Shown piece by piece: positions 1-6,201 of a stretch of DNA of 17,967 nt (its first letter is position 1; each line of letters opens with the position of its first letter). Both the position numbers and the translations under genes were made by a program. The stretch covers positions 1 through 17,967 of the forward strand of contig CALIXX010000043.1 in NCBI GenBank assembly GCA_938046115.1. The letters run 5' to 3'. The notes under the pieces were generated by a model, which saw only the letters and a program-made list of their open reading frames with translations, made no database searches and was not told the origin of the DNA. The DNA is from an uncultured Candidatus Saccharibacteria bacterium. GTDB lineage: Bacteria; Patescibacteriota; Saccharimonadia; Saccharimonadales; Saccharimonadaceae.

Positions 1-17
1 GCGTCTGGGTTTGGCTA

Positions 18-42
18 GGGGATGGTAGGGTGAGGGTGTGGG
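18..42 (+). other. Potential G-quadruplex motif
   Basis: Four G-runs lie on the plus strand: GGGG at 18-21, then GGG at 28-30, 34-36 and 40-42, with loops of 6, 3 and 3 nt. A fifth run sits at 7-9. This meets the usual G3-N1-7 pattern. It ends 40 bp upstream of the -10 box of the following gene. It could also simply be the G-rich end of a gene cut by the window edge. Folding is not shown. Confidence 0.4.
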
Positions 43-78
43 TGTACATACTAGTCATTATAGTTTAGCTCTATACTT

Positions 79-87
79 TGCTATAAT
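79..87 (+). promoter_or_regulatory. Extended -10 promoter of the glycoside hydrolase gene
   Basis: TGC followed by a perfect TATAAT (82-87). The ATG at 95 lies 7 nt after the hexamer, so the predicted transcription start coincides with the start codon and the mRNA should be leaderless. No -35 consensus is visible at 17 bp spacing. There is no Shine-Dalgarno. Confidence 0.75.
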
Positions 88-94
88 AAAGCAT

Positions 95-1063
95 ATGCAT
101 AAACCATTACGCGGTGTCAACTTGGGTGGGTGGCTGGTGCTTGAGCGCTGGATGACGCCTTCGGTTTTTGCGGGCACCGATGCGAGCAACGAGCATCAGC
201 TGATGATACAACCAGACGGCCCGGAGCGCATTGCCAAGCACCGGCAAGAATTTATGACCGAAGCGGACTTTGCCTGGCTGCATGCGCACGGTATCGAGGC
301 ACTGCGTGTGCCCGTCGGCTACTGGGTGCTGGAAAGCCAGGATGGCTACCTCGAGGCTACCAAGCAGCTGGACTGGTGCTTTGCAATGGCCAAAAAATAC
401 CATATGCGCGTCTTGCTTGATTTACATGCGGCGCCTGGCGCGCAGAACTTGGGCGACCACAGCGGGAGTGGCAACCGCATGCCACAAACGGGGTGGTACC
501 AGGCCAAAAACCGCCGTGCAAGCCGCCGTATCCTCAGGCAGCTTGCCGAGCGCTATAGTGCAAGCCCGCAGCTCTGGGGGATTGAGCTCCTAAACGAACC
601 TTTTACCAAAAACTGGCTGCAGCACTGGCTGCTGCGGCTGTGGTCGCGCCGCACAACCCGCCGGTTGCGCCGCATTGTGCCGGCCACAACGCGCATTATT
701 ATCAGTGACGCCTACCAGCTGCCGCGGTGGCGCCGGGCGCAGCCCCGTGATTGGCTGGATATTCACCACTACCAGTGCTTTGGGGCGGCCAACTTGGCGC
801 TGGTGGATTATGACCAGCACGCGAGTATTGTGGATGAATTTACCCACATGCACCAGTCGTTGCGGCGCCCAACCATCATCGGTGAGTGGAGCGCAATTTT
901 GCCGCCCGCCATTGCCATGACTCCGCCGACCATCACCGCCTACATACTAGCGCAGCAAACAGCTTTTGCCAGCGCCGATGCTCACTTTTTCTGGAGTTAT
1001 AAAACCGAATCAAACGATGGTTGGAACTACCGTTGGCTGGTAGAGCAGGGTATTCTGTCGTAG
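95..1063 (+). CDS. Glycoside hydrolase family 5, exo-beta-1,3-glucanase-like
   Basis: Predicted to hydrolyse beta-1,3-glucan or a related beta-glucoside with retention of configuration. The 322-residue product opens directly with RGVNLGGWLVLE (6-17), a hallmark of fungal-type exo-1,3-glucanases. It continues with LRVPVGYW (70-77), LDLHAAPGAQN (108-118), NEP (167-169, proposed acid/base Glu168), HHYQ (224-227), GEW (263-265, proposed nucleophile Glu264) and FFWSYKTE (298-305). The full TIM-barrel motif set is present, so it is probably active. A GTG at 38 in the same frame would add 19 residues, but the -10 box lies inside that extension, so ATG 95 is preferred. From this start there is no signal peptide, which suggests a cytoplasmic enzyme. 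A basic stretch (about 179-214, RLWSRRTTRRLRR and RWRRAQPR) is unusual. The exact substrate is not determined by sequence. Confidence 0.9.
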   Translation: MHKPLRGVNLGGWLVLERWMTPSVFAGTDASNEHQLMIQPDGPERIAKHRQEFMTEADFAWLHAHGIEALRVPVGYWVLESQDGYLEATKQLDWCFAMAKKYHMRVLLDLHAAPGAQNLGDHSGSGNRMPQTGWYQAKNRRASRRILRQLAERYSASPQLWGIELLNEPFTKNWLQHWLLRLWSRRTTRRLRRIVPATTRIIISDAYQLPRWRRAQPRDWLDIHHYQCFGAANLALVDYDQHASIVDEFTHMHQSLRRPTIIGEWSAILPPAIAMTPPTITAYILAQQTAFASADAHFFWSYKTESNDGWNYRWLVEQGILS

Positions 1064-1316
1064 AAGCTCGGCTTGTGTGCATGCTGAGTTGTGTGTAGTG
1101 TCTGGACGAGTAATCGATTCGAGACGGATATCATGGTGCGCTTGTTGCTCTGGGTATAGTCGAAGCATGTGTGTTGGACTGTGAGGCGTGTCATACTCAT
1201 TACGCTCGAAGCGTGCGTGGTGGTTGATGATTTCTCATTTTGATAGTAATCATCAATAATGAGGATGAGAGGCGCTGAGCGAACAGGTATCCCTTTCAGC
1301 CATCCACCAAATCATG

Positions 1317-1322
1317 TATAAT
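1317..1322 (+). promoter_or_regulatory. -10 box of ybaB-recR
   Basis: Perfect TATAAT with a poor -35 candidate (TTTCAG, 1294-1299, 17 bp spacer). The predicted start near 1329 gives a leader of about 36 nt carrying a Shine-Dalgarno, unlike most promoters here. Confidence 0.65.
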
Positions 1323-1347
1323 AAATCGAGTACGACAGCCAAGAAAC

Positions 1348-1352
1348 GGAGG
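1348..1352 (+). promoter_or_regulatory. Ribosome binding site of ybaB
   Basis: GGAGG, 12 nt before ATG 1365. The spacing is long. A second in-frame ATG at 1371 would be even further away, so 1365 is preferred. The ATG at 1355 is in another frame and does not open the YbaB reading frame. Confidence 0.7.
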
Positions 1353-1364
1353 AAATGAAGAAAT

Positions 1365-1688
1365 ATGGCAATGGGCGACAAAATGAAATTGGTTAATAGC
1401 GCGATCAAGGTGCAAAAAATACAGAAATCACTAGAGAAAGAGATTATAGAGGTTGATGCTGGTGATGGTGCAGTGATTGTGCAGATTGCAGCTGATATGA
1501 AGATCAAGGATATAAAGATAGACCCAAGTAAGGTGGATCTGGATAATATCCATCAGTTGGAGCATTGGCTCAAGATTGCGATTCGCGATGGTTTGGCTAA
1601 AGCAAAAGAGATTGCTGCTAAGAAGATGCAGCCACTGGAGAGAGAGCTACAATCACTGATGGGTGGGCTTGGCAACCTCGGGTTCTAG
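1365..1688 (+). CDS. ybaB: YbaB/EbfC family nucleoid-associated protein
   Basis: Small DNA-binding protein of 107 residues, the usual family length, thought to act as a dimer on the nucleoid. Visible family traits are the long N-terminal helix with KVQKIQKSLEKEI (15-27), the central strand AVIVQIAADMKIKDIKIDPS (36-55), the acidic/hydrophobic helix DLDNIHQLEHWLKIAI (58-73), a Lys-rich helix, and a glycine-rich C-terminus (LMGGLGNLGF). It sits 5 nt upstream of recR, the conserved ybaB-recR pairing seen across bacteria, which strengthens the call. The usual dnaX partner upstream is absent. In its place is a 300-bp non-coding gap. The gene is visibly A+T-richer than its neighbours. Confidence 0.88.
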   Translation: MAMGDKMKLVNSAIKVQKIQKSLEKEIIEVDAGDGAVIVQIAADMKIKDIKIDPSKVDLDNIHQLEHWLKIAIRDGLAKAKEIAAKKMQPLERELQSLMGGLGNLGF

Positions 1689-1693
1689 CTAGT

Positions 1694-2308
1694 ATGGCAG
1701 ATATTCTGCCTCAGGCTCTGCAACGGGCGATAGATGAACTAGGGCACTTGCCAGGGGTAGGTGCACGCACGGCGGAGCGCTATGCGTACTTTTTGCTGCG
1801 GGCTGATGGACGGACGAGCCAGGGGATTGCCCAGGCGATTACACAGCTCCACACTGCTGTTGCAACTTGCCCCGTCACTTTTGCTCTGATGGATCCTGAC
1901 CAAGATGTTTCGCCACTCTATAGTAGCCCAGAGCGCAATCGCAAGCAGATTGCTGTGGTGGAGGAGCCACTCGACATCGTGGCACTGGAGCGTACTGGCC
2001 ACTACAAAGGGACGTACCACGTGCTGGGTGGCGTCATCTCACCGATTGATGGGGTAGGACCAGAGCAATTGCACATCCCCGAGCTGCTGGAGCGTATTAC
2101 CAATGACGCAGTAGAGGAAGTGATTATTGCTACCAATGCAAGTGTGGAGGGCGAGTCGACCGCGCTCTTCTTGCAGCGGCACATTGCCGAGGCAGGCCTA
2201 ACGGTGCGGATGACGCGCTTGGCCCGCGGCATCCCCGTCGGCGTTGACCTTGAATATGCCGACCAAATAACCCTCGGCCACGCGCTCGAGGGGCGGCGCG
2301 CGGTGTAG
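1694..2308 (+). CDS. recR: Recombination protein RecR, zinc finger degenerate
   Basis: RecR works with RecO (and RecF) in loading RecA at single-stranded gaps. The 204-residue length is normal. Visible are the helix-hairpin-helix LPGVGARTAERYAYFLL (19-35), the Toprim start IAVVEEP (86-92), ATNASVEGEST (146-156) and the C-terminal GIPVGVDLEYADQITLGHALEG (179-200; Walker-B-like region). In the C4 zinc-finger segment only Cys59 remains. The positions of the other three cysteines are occupied by residues such as Thr62, Ser73 and Tyr76 or Ser77, and Cys59 is the only cysteine in the protein. Zinc binding is therefore not expected. The loop is otherwise intact and in frame, so it is a real variant and not a frameshift. 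There is no clear Shine-Dalgarno, and translation is probably coupled to ybaB. The gene converges on the next one with 11 nt between stops. Confidence 0.93.
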   Translation: MADILPQALQRAIDELGHLPGVGARTAERYAYFLLRADGRTSQGIAQAITQLHTAVATCPVTFALMDPDQDVSPLYSSPERNRKQIAVVEEPLDIVALERTGHYKGTYHVLGGVISPIDGVGPEQLHIPELLERITNDAVEEVIIATNASVEGESTALFLQRHIAEAGLTVRMTRLARGIPVGVDLEYADQITLGHALEGRRAV

Positions 2309-2319
2309 TGAAGAGACTA

Positions 2320-3927
2320 TTATGCTGATTCTGTGTGGAGACGTCGCTGCTCTTCGGCGGCTTCTTGCTTCTCGACAAAGTTATAGAGGCATTTGCTGAC
2401 AGTACTTTCGAGCGTATTAAGGTTCTCGACTTGTTGGGCAAGTGCCTTCATCGGTGAGTCTGCTTCGCGTGCGGTGGCCTCTTGCAAAAAGCGAAATACA
2501 TCATGATCATAGCCAACACATTCAAAATAAAGCGTAGCGAGTTCGGCGCTTGGGTTGTCTCGCAGCTGTTGCGCGATCCACTGCTTGACTTTCTCGCCTT
2601 CTCCTAGCTCGTCTTTGAGTAAAAGCACATAGAAATGGATTTCCTCTATCTTATCTGTTTGATAGAAATAATAGTTCACCATGTCCCAAGCGGCCTTCCG
2701 AGCGGCCGCTTGCTCGCCGTGCTCGGCACAGAGCCTTACAAGATAGTAGTCGTCAAATAACTGTGAAGAAGATCGCTCTGATGGATGCTTGGTGATGATG
2801 GCAATGTAGGCATCACGAATCTGCTGGTCGAAGATAAAGCGCTGGTCGTTCAAGGAATTAACAATAGGATGGAGCACATACTCTTCATCTTCGGGTACAA
2901 TGACATAGGCGATAGCGCGAGCTTGGCGTGTGCCGTCTGAATCTTTGCCATGTATGACGTACTCGGCATCGATTTCTGCCTGAATATAAGGACTGATGAC
3001 ATACCGTTCGAGTTGCTGAGCTTTTGCAACGCCGTCATCGTCAAACTCGAGAAGGAGCTTGATGATCATACACAGTGTTTGCTGAGCTGATGAGACATAT
3101 TGACTAACTTCTCGATCTTGTGCGAGTGTTGTCGTCGCAGGGTTATACTCAAAGTGTCGATAGGCCATCTCTTGGCAAAGGCTCGCAATCGTGCACATGC
3201 GAGCGAAGTCGCTTGCATCATGAGTATGTGAGTGGAGTGTATTAATATCATTGAGAAGGTGATAAAATGGCCAATTGATATCATCACGCTGCATATCTCT
3301 GGCGGCAGCGGTGCGAGCATCGAGCGATTCGCGTAGCTCCTGCAAGAGGGCTGCGCCATCTGGTGTATCGCCCATTCTAATACACTCACGATATCGCTGA
3401 TGAAAGAGCTCATGTGGCTCAAGATCGGCAGGGATTGTCTGGAGTGACACAGCGCCAGATTCATCGCGCTGGAGCTCAAGAGTGCTTGACCGCATTGCTT
3501 GTGTCGGCTGCGAATCTGGCAAGATGACATCAAGAATCTTCCAGACGTACCGCTTAATCTCGGGAAGCTTCGCAGCAAGACCAGGGATATCTTTGCTAAT
3601 CTTCTGCAGGTCGCGTAGGAGATCGGTGGCGAAGCGTCTACACTTTATAGTGTTCTGTTCATCGAGATAACGATAATAATAAGGATCACAATTGGATTTA
3701 TGTAGAGCAGTGGTGAGTCCGGTGACTGTCGTCGATATATCGAGATCCCAGAGTATCTCGTCCTTTGCAACTGTCTGCTCAAGCAAATCACGATCGAGCA
3801 ACTGCTCGCGATACTCCGCAATATAATAGTCGATCATTGCTTTTATCTTGACTGGGTCGATTGGGAGCTGGCTTGCCTGTGGCCTTTGTTGCTGGGTAGC
3901 AGTGGTATCATCTGGAGAATTTGTCAT
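2320..3927 (-). CDS. Hypothetical alpha-helical protein, 535 residues
   Basis: I do not recognise this family. The product is acidic and soluble-looking, without signal peptide or membrane segment. It appears to be mostly alpha-helical, with paired helices in the second half (about residues 345-515, rich in Tyr, Ala, Leu and Glu) reminiscent of TPR/solenoid repeats. The first 25 residues are Gln/Thr-rich and probably disordered. The open frame continues upstream to 3963, but a TTGACA-17-TATGGT promoter lies inside that extension and ends 7 nt before ATG 3927, which fixes the start there. The gene stands alone between the recR 3' end and a divergently transcribed transglycosylase. A TPR-like scaffold or lineage-specific structural protein is possible. 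No function is claimed. Confidence 0.8.
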   Translation of the reverse strand: MTNSPDDTTATQQQRPQASQLPIDPVKIKAMIDYYIAEYREQLLDRDLLEQTVAKDEILWDLDISTTVTGLTTALHKSNCDPYYYRYLDEQNTIKCRRFATDLLRDLQKISKDIPGLAAKLPEIKRYVWKILDVILPDSQPTQAMRSSTLELQRDESGAVSLQTIPADLEPHELFHQRYRECIRMGDTPDGAALLQELRESLDARTAAARDMQRDDINWPFYHLLNDINTLHSHTHDASDFARMCTIASLCQEMAYRHFEYNPATTTLAQDREVSQYVSSAQQTLCMIIKLLLEFDDDGVAKAQQLERYVISPYIQAEIDAEYVIHGKDSDGTRQARAIAYVIVPEDEEYVLHPIVNSLNDQRFIFDQQIRDAYIAIITKHPSERSSSQLFDDYYLVRLCAEHGEQAAARKAAWDMVNYYFYQTDKIEEIHFYVLLLKDELGEGEKVKQWIAQQLRDNPSAELATLYFECVGYDHDVFRFLQEATAREADSPMKALAQQVENLNTLESTVSKCLYNFVEKQEAAEEQRRLHTESA

Positions 3928-3934
3928 GATATAT

Positions 3935-3963
3935 ACCATAGTGGAGGAAGAGGGAGTTGTCAA
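3935..3963 (-). promoter_or_regulatory. Promoter of the 535-residue orphan
   Basis: On the minus strand there is a perfect TTGACA (3958-3963), a 17-bp spacer and TATGGT (3935-3940), then 7 nt to ATG 3927. The predicted mRNA is leaderless. There is no TGn element, in contrast to the -35-less promoters of this window. Confidence 0.75.
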
Positions 3964-4090
3964 CCAAAAGAAACCTCATCCTTCCAGAATCTAGCTTTGT
4001 CACATTCTCGGAGTGGACGCGATAACTACAGAGGTTTAAAAAGAAAACAAAAGATGGCCTCATCAAGAGAAGAAACAACACGCGTTTATT

Positions 4091-4099
4091 TGCTATACT
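4091..4099 (+). promoter_or_regulatory. Extended -10 promoter of the transglycosylase gene
   Basis: TGC followed by TATACT (4094-4099), with 6 nt to ATG 4106, so transcription should start at the A of the start codon. No -35 consensus and no Shine-Dalgarno are seen. Confidence 0.75.
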
Positions 4100-4105
4100 A
4101 AAACA

Positions 4106-4843
4106 ATGGTAAAATCAAAGAAATGGACGAAAAAGCTAACACGATGGGCGCAGAACAATCGCTGGGGGCTGATGAGTGCAGCGCTGGTGCTTGTGCTGGT
4201 GGGTGGTGTGTATCTCGCGTGGCAACGTGGCATGCTGACGAAGCTTATCAAAACACCACAAGATACTGCAAATGCAGCGCTCACGAGCCAAGACAACACC
4301 CTCCCCGCCTGGATGCCAGATACTGTTAAGCGCTGGCAGGGCGAGATTACCAAGCAGGCCCGGCAGTACAATATTTCGCCGCAGCTGGTGGCGATTATCA
4401 TGATGCTGGAATCCGGCGGGTACCCCAAGGCGCATAGTGGCGTGGCCAGTGGTTTGATGCAGGTGACGGATAGCACGGGCAGGGAGATTGCGGCTAAATT
4501 CGTGAAGCCGGCGCGCACGAACTATGATTTATTTGATCCTGAAACGAGCATCGCCTTTGGCGCGGCCTACCTGGCGCATCTGCGCGATCAGCTGTGTGTG
4601 CCGCTCGGCAATCTATCCGAGAATGAGTGCGTTGAGCTCGTCGCTGCTGGCTACAATGGTGGCCCGGGTGCAGCGGGCAACTTATACCGTGGCCGCGGGC
4701 TGGAAGCGATCGAGACCCTCAGCTACAGCCGCGATGCCATGAACCTGTGGCGCGAGCGGGTAAGCGGCAGCAGCCCCACCTATACACGCTGGTTTGAGCG
4801 CGGCGGCAAGAAGCTGGTAGAGAAGGCGCAGGCAGACAACTAA
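4106..4843 (+). CDS. Membrane-anchored lytic transglycosylase, SLT domain
   Basis: Predicted to cleave the glycan strands of peptidoglycan non-hydrolytically, producing 1,6-anhydro ends. The 245-residue protein has a Lys/Arg-rich cytoplasmic N-terminus (1-20), one membrane segment (about 21-38), a short linker and a C-terminal Slt/lysozyme-like domain. Domain motifs are ISPQLVAIIMMLESGG (90-105) with the proposed catalytic Glu102, SGLMQV (115-120), and the substrate-cleft motif GYNGGPG (182-188). This is the Slt70/MltE-like arrangement. The domain would face the outside, so roles in wall remodelling, division or attachment to a host cell are all possible. The gene is monocistronic, with its own leaderless promoter. 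Cys164 and Cys175 could form a disulfide. Confidence 0.9.
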   Translation: MVKSKKWTKKLTRWAQNNRWGLMSAALVLVLVGGVYLAWQRGMLTKLIKTPQDTANAALTSQDNTLPAWMPDTVKRWQGEITKQARQYNISPQLVAIIMMLESGGYPKAHSGVASGLMQVTDSTGREIAAKFVKPARTNYDLFDPETSIAFGAAYLAHLRDQLCVPLGNLSENECVELVAAGYNGGPGAAGNLYRGRGLEAIETLSYSRDAMNLWRERVSGSSPTYTRWFERGGKKLVEKAQADN

Positions 4844-4883
4844 GGAGCATTGGTACTAGTATAGTCTTTGGTATTTTGCTTGG

Positions 4884-5117
4884 TTATTTCTCTGAATTCA
4901 TTTCTCTAGGAGTGGCCGATTCTTCTTTTTCATAGGAAGGGAGCGGGAAGCCGTGCCGGTGGATGAGTTGTGCAGTGTGGAGTGTATGTTTTGTGTGTTT
5001 GGCGAACGTAAGAGATTTCGTACCGAGTTGCTGTAGGGTTGTGATTAGTCTATTCTTGTGTGCTTGATCGGTCTCATTTGTGTTTGGTTGGTATTGAGTA
5101 TTTTCGTGGTCTGTCAT
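4884..5117 (-). CDS. Small His-rich hypothetical protein, 77 residues
   Basis: No family recognised. ATG 5117 is preceded by a perfect GGAGG with 5-nt spacing, which is the main reason to believe it. The product is hydrophilic, with an Asn/Thr/Gln-rich first 20 residues, a central helix, and a His-rich stretch (about residues 40-56, including FAKHTKHTLHTAQLIHRHG). There is no membrane segment or signal peptide. It converges on the transglycosylase gene (40 nt between ends) and diverges from the DHH phosphoesterase gene. The frame runs further upstream antisense to that gene, but that part is not needed. No convincing promoter was found. It could be a lineage-specific regulator or metal-binding peptide, but nothing decides this. 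Confidence 0.6.
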   Translation of the reverse strand: MTDHENTQYQPNTNETDQAHKNRLITTLQQLGTKSLTFAKHTKHTLHTAQLIHRHGFPLPSYEKEESATPREMNSEK

Positions 5118-5122
5118 AAAAT

Positions 5123-5127
5123 CCTCC
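5123..5127 (-). promoter_or_regulatory. Ribosome binding site of the 77-residue protein
   Basis: GGAGG on the minus strand, five nt before ATG 5117. This is the best-placed Shine-Dalgarno in the window and fixes the start. Confidence 0.65.
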
Positions 5128-5180
5128 GCACTAATACTGCTAAAATTACCGCACCATACCTCGCGCCTGCTGGCAAATTC

Positions 5181-5189
5181 TGCTACACT
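5181..5189 (+). promoter_or_regulatory. Extended -10 promoter of the DHH phosphoesterase-cysS operon
   Basis: TGC followed by TACACT (5184-5189), with 7 nt to ATG 5197. No -35 consensus and no Shine-Dalgarno are visible, so a leaderless message is predicted. Confidence 0.65.
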
Positions 5190-5196
5190 AAAGAAG

Positions 5197-6201
5197 ATGT
5201 TTGATGAAGTGATACGCGCGGTCCAACGCGCAGACAAAATTATTATTATCCAAGCTGAAAATCCCGATGGTGACAGCGTCGGCAGTAGCCTCGCGCTGGA
5301 GGAGATCCTGGGCGATTTGGGCAAGCAGGTGACGCTCTATTGCCCGGTGGCAGTGCCCAAATATTTGCGGTATATTCGCGGCTGGGATCGCGTTACTGAT
5401 GAGTTTGACAGCAGTGCTGAGCTGGCGATTATTGTTGATACCAGCGCAGATGTCTTGCTCAGTAAGGTGCTCGACGCACCCAGCGCTCGCGCCTTCCTCA
5501 CGACGCACCCAGTGCTCGTGCTGGATCACCACGCGACGGAGAGTACCTTGAGCTTTGATCATACACTTATCAATCAAGATGTGGTGGCGACTGGCGAGCT
5601 CATCTACAATCTTGCGCAGTATGCTCAGTGGGCGATCAACCCACAAGCGGCAGAGAATCTCCTTATCGCGATCATGAGTGACAGCCTGGGCCTCACAACG
5701 CAAAACACCACAGCCGACTCCATCCAGACCGTCGCAGAGCTGACCCGGCTGGGCGCAAGCAATGCCGCCATTGAGGTGCGCCGCCGTGACTTTATGAAAA
5801 AAGCGCCAGAGATCCTTAGCTACAAAGGGCGCTTGATCGAGCGGATCGAGTATATGCTAGATGGCCGCCTGGCACTCATCCATATCCCGTGGGAGGAGAT
5901 CCAGGAATATAGCGACCAATATAACCCCAGTATGCTTGTACTAGACGAGATGCGTCTGGTGGAGGGGGGAGATGTGGCGATTGCTATCAAGACCTACCCC
6001 GATGGCAAGCTGACCGGCAAGATCCGTAGCAATGCGCCAGTAGCGGCAATGATCGCTGGCTACTTTGGTGGTGGTGGCCATGCCTATGCAGCGGGTTGGC
6101 GGATGTATGAAGACTACCAACTGGCGATGCGTGAGATCGTCGAGGCAGCCAGTCGGGCCTTCGTTGAGTATGATGAGAGCGAGGCAACCCATGGCGATTA
6201 A
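5197..6201 (+). CDS. DHH/DHHA1 phosphoesterase, NrnA-like
   Basis: Member of the DHH family that degrades short oligoribonucleotides or pAp; some relatives cleave cyclic dinucleotide products. The 334-residue length is typical. Motifs: NPDGDSVGS (22-30), VDTS (80-83), DHHAT (110-114), a motif IV aspartate in MSDSLGL (160-166), and the C-terminal DHHA1 glycine motif GGGGHAYAAG (291-300) that grips the substrate. One oddity is that motif I normally begins His-x-Asn-Pro-Asp, the His being a metal ligand, whereas here that position is Ala20. The other metal-binding acids (Asp24, Asp26, Asp81, Asp162) and the DHH histidines are kept. Activity with altered metal binding seems more likely than loss. 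Its last 11 nt overlap the cysS start, so the two are co-transcribed and probably translationally coupled. Confidence 0.88.
   Translation: MFDEVIRAVQRADKIIIIQAENPDGDSVGSSLALEEILGDLGKQVTLYCPVAVPKYLRYIRGWDRVTDEFDSSAELAIIVDTSADVLLSKVLDAPSARAFLTTHPVLVLDHHATESTLSFDHTLINQDVVATGELIYNLAQYAQWAINPQAAENLLIAIMSDSLGLTTQNTTADSIQTVAELTRLGASNAAIEVRRRDFMKKAPEILSYKGRLIERIEYMLDGRLALIHIPWEEIQEYSDQYNPSMLVLDEMRLVEGGDVAIAIKTYPDGKLTGKIRSNAPVAAMIAGYFGGGGHAYAAGWRMYEDYQLAMREIVEAASRAFVEYDESEATHGD

Larger units (their letters stand above)
1064..1364. other. Non-coding gap with inverted repeat and ybaB promoter
   Basis: About 300 bases without a credible gene. Positions 1224-1232 (TTGATGATT) and 1248-1256 (AATCATCAA) form a perfect 9-bp inverted repeat with a 15-nt loop. 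CTCATT in the loop (1234-1239) can pair instead with AATGAG at 1258-1263, so two mutually exclusive hairpins are possible. No T-run follows, so it is not an ordinary intrinsic terminator. A small hairpin ACGCT/AGCGT lies near 1202-1214. The ybaB promoter and ribosome site occupy the end of the gap. Confidence 0.5.

Noticed and set aside
38..94. GTG start extending the glycoside hydrolase by 19 residues
   Set aside because: The -10 box lies inside the extension and the added residues are not a convincing signal peptide.
1224..1263. H-type pseudoknot formed by the two interleaved pairings
   Set aside because: The loop crossing the 9-bp stem would be one nt, which is too short; alternative hairpins are more reasonable.
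3066..3578. 170-residue minus-strand frame within the 535-residue orphan
   Set aside because: Overlaps in another frame of the same strand, Ser/Cys-rich and unlike a folded protein; a shadow frame.
5188..5703. Long minus-strand open frame inside the DHH phosphoesterase gene
   Set aside because: Antisense to a gene with full family motifs; no start signals and no recognisable protein.
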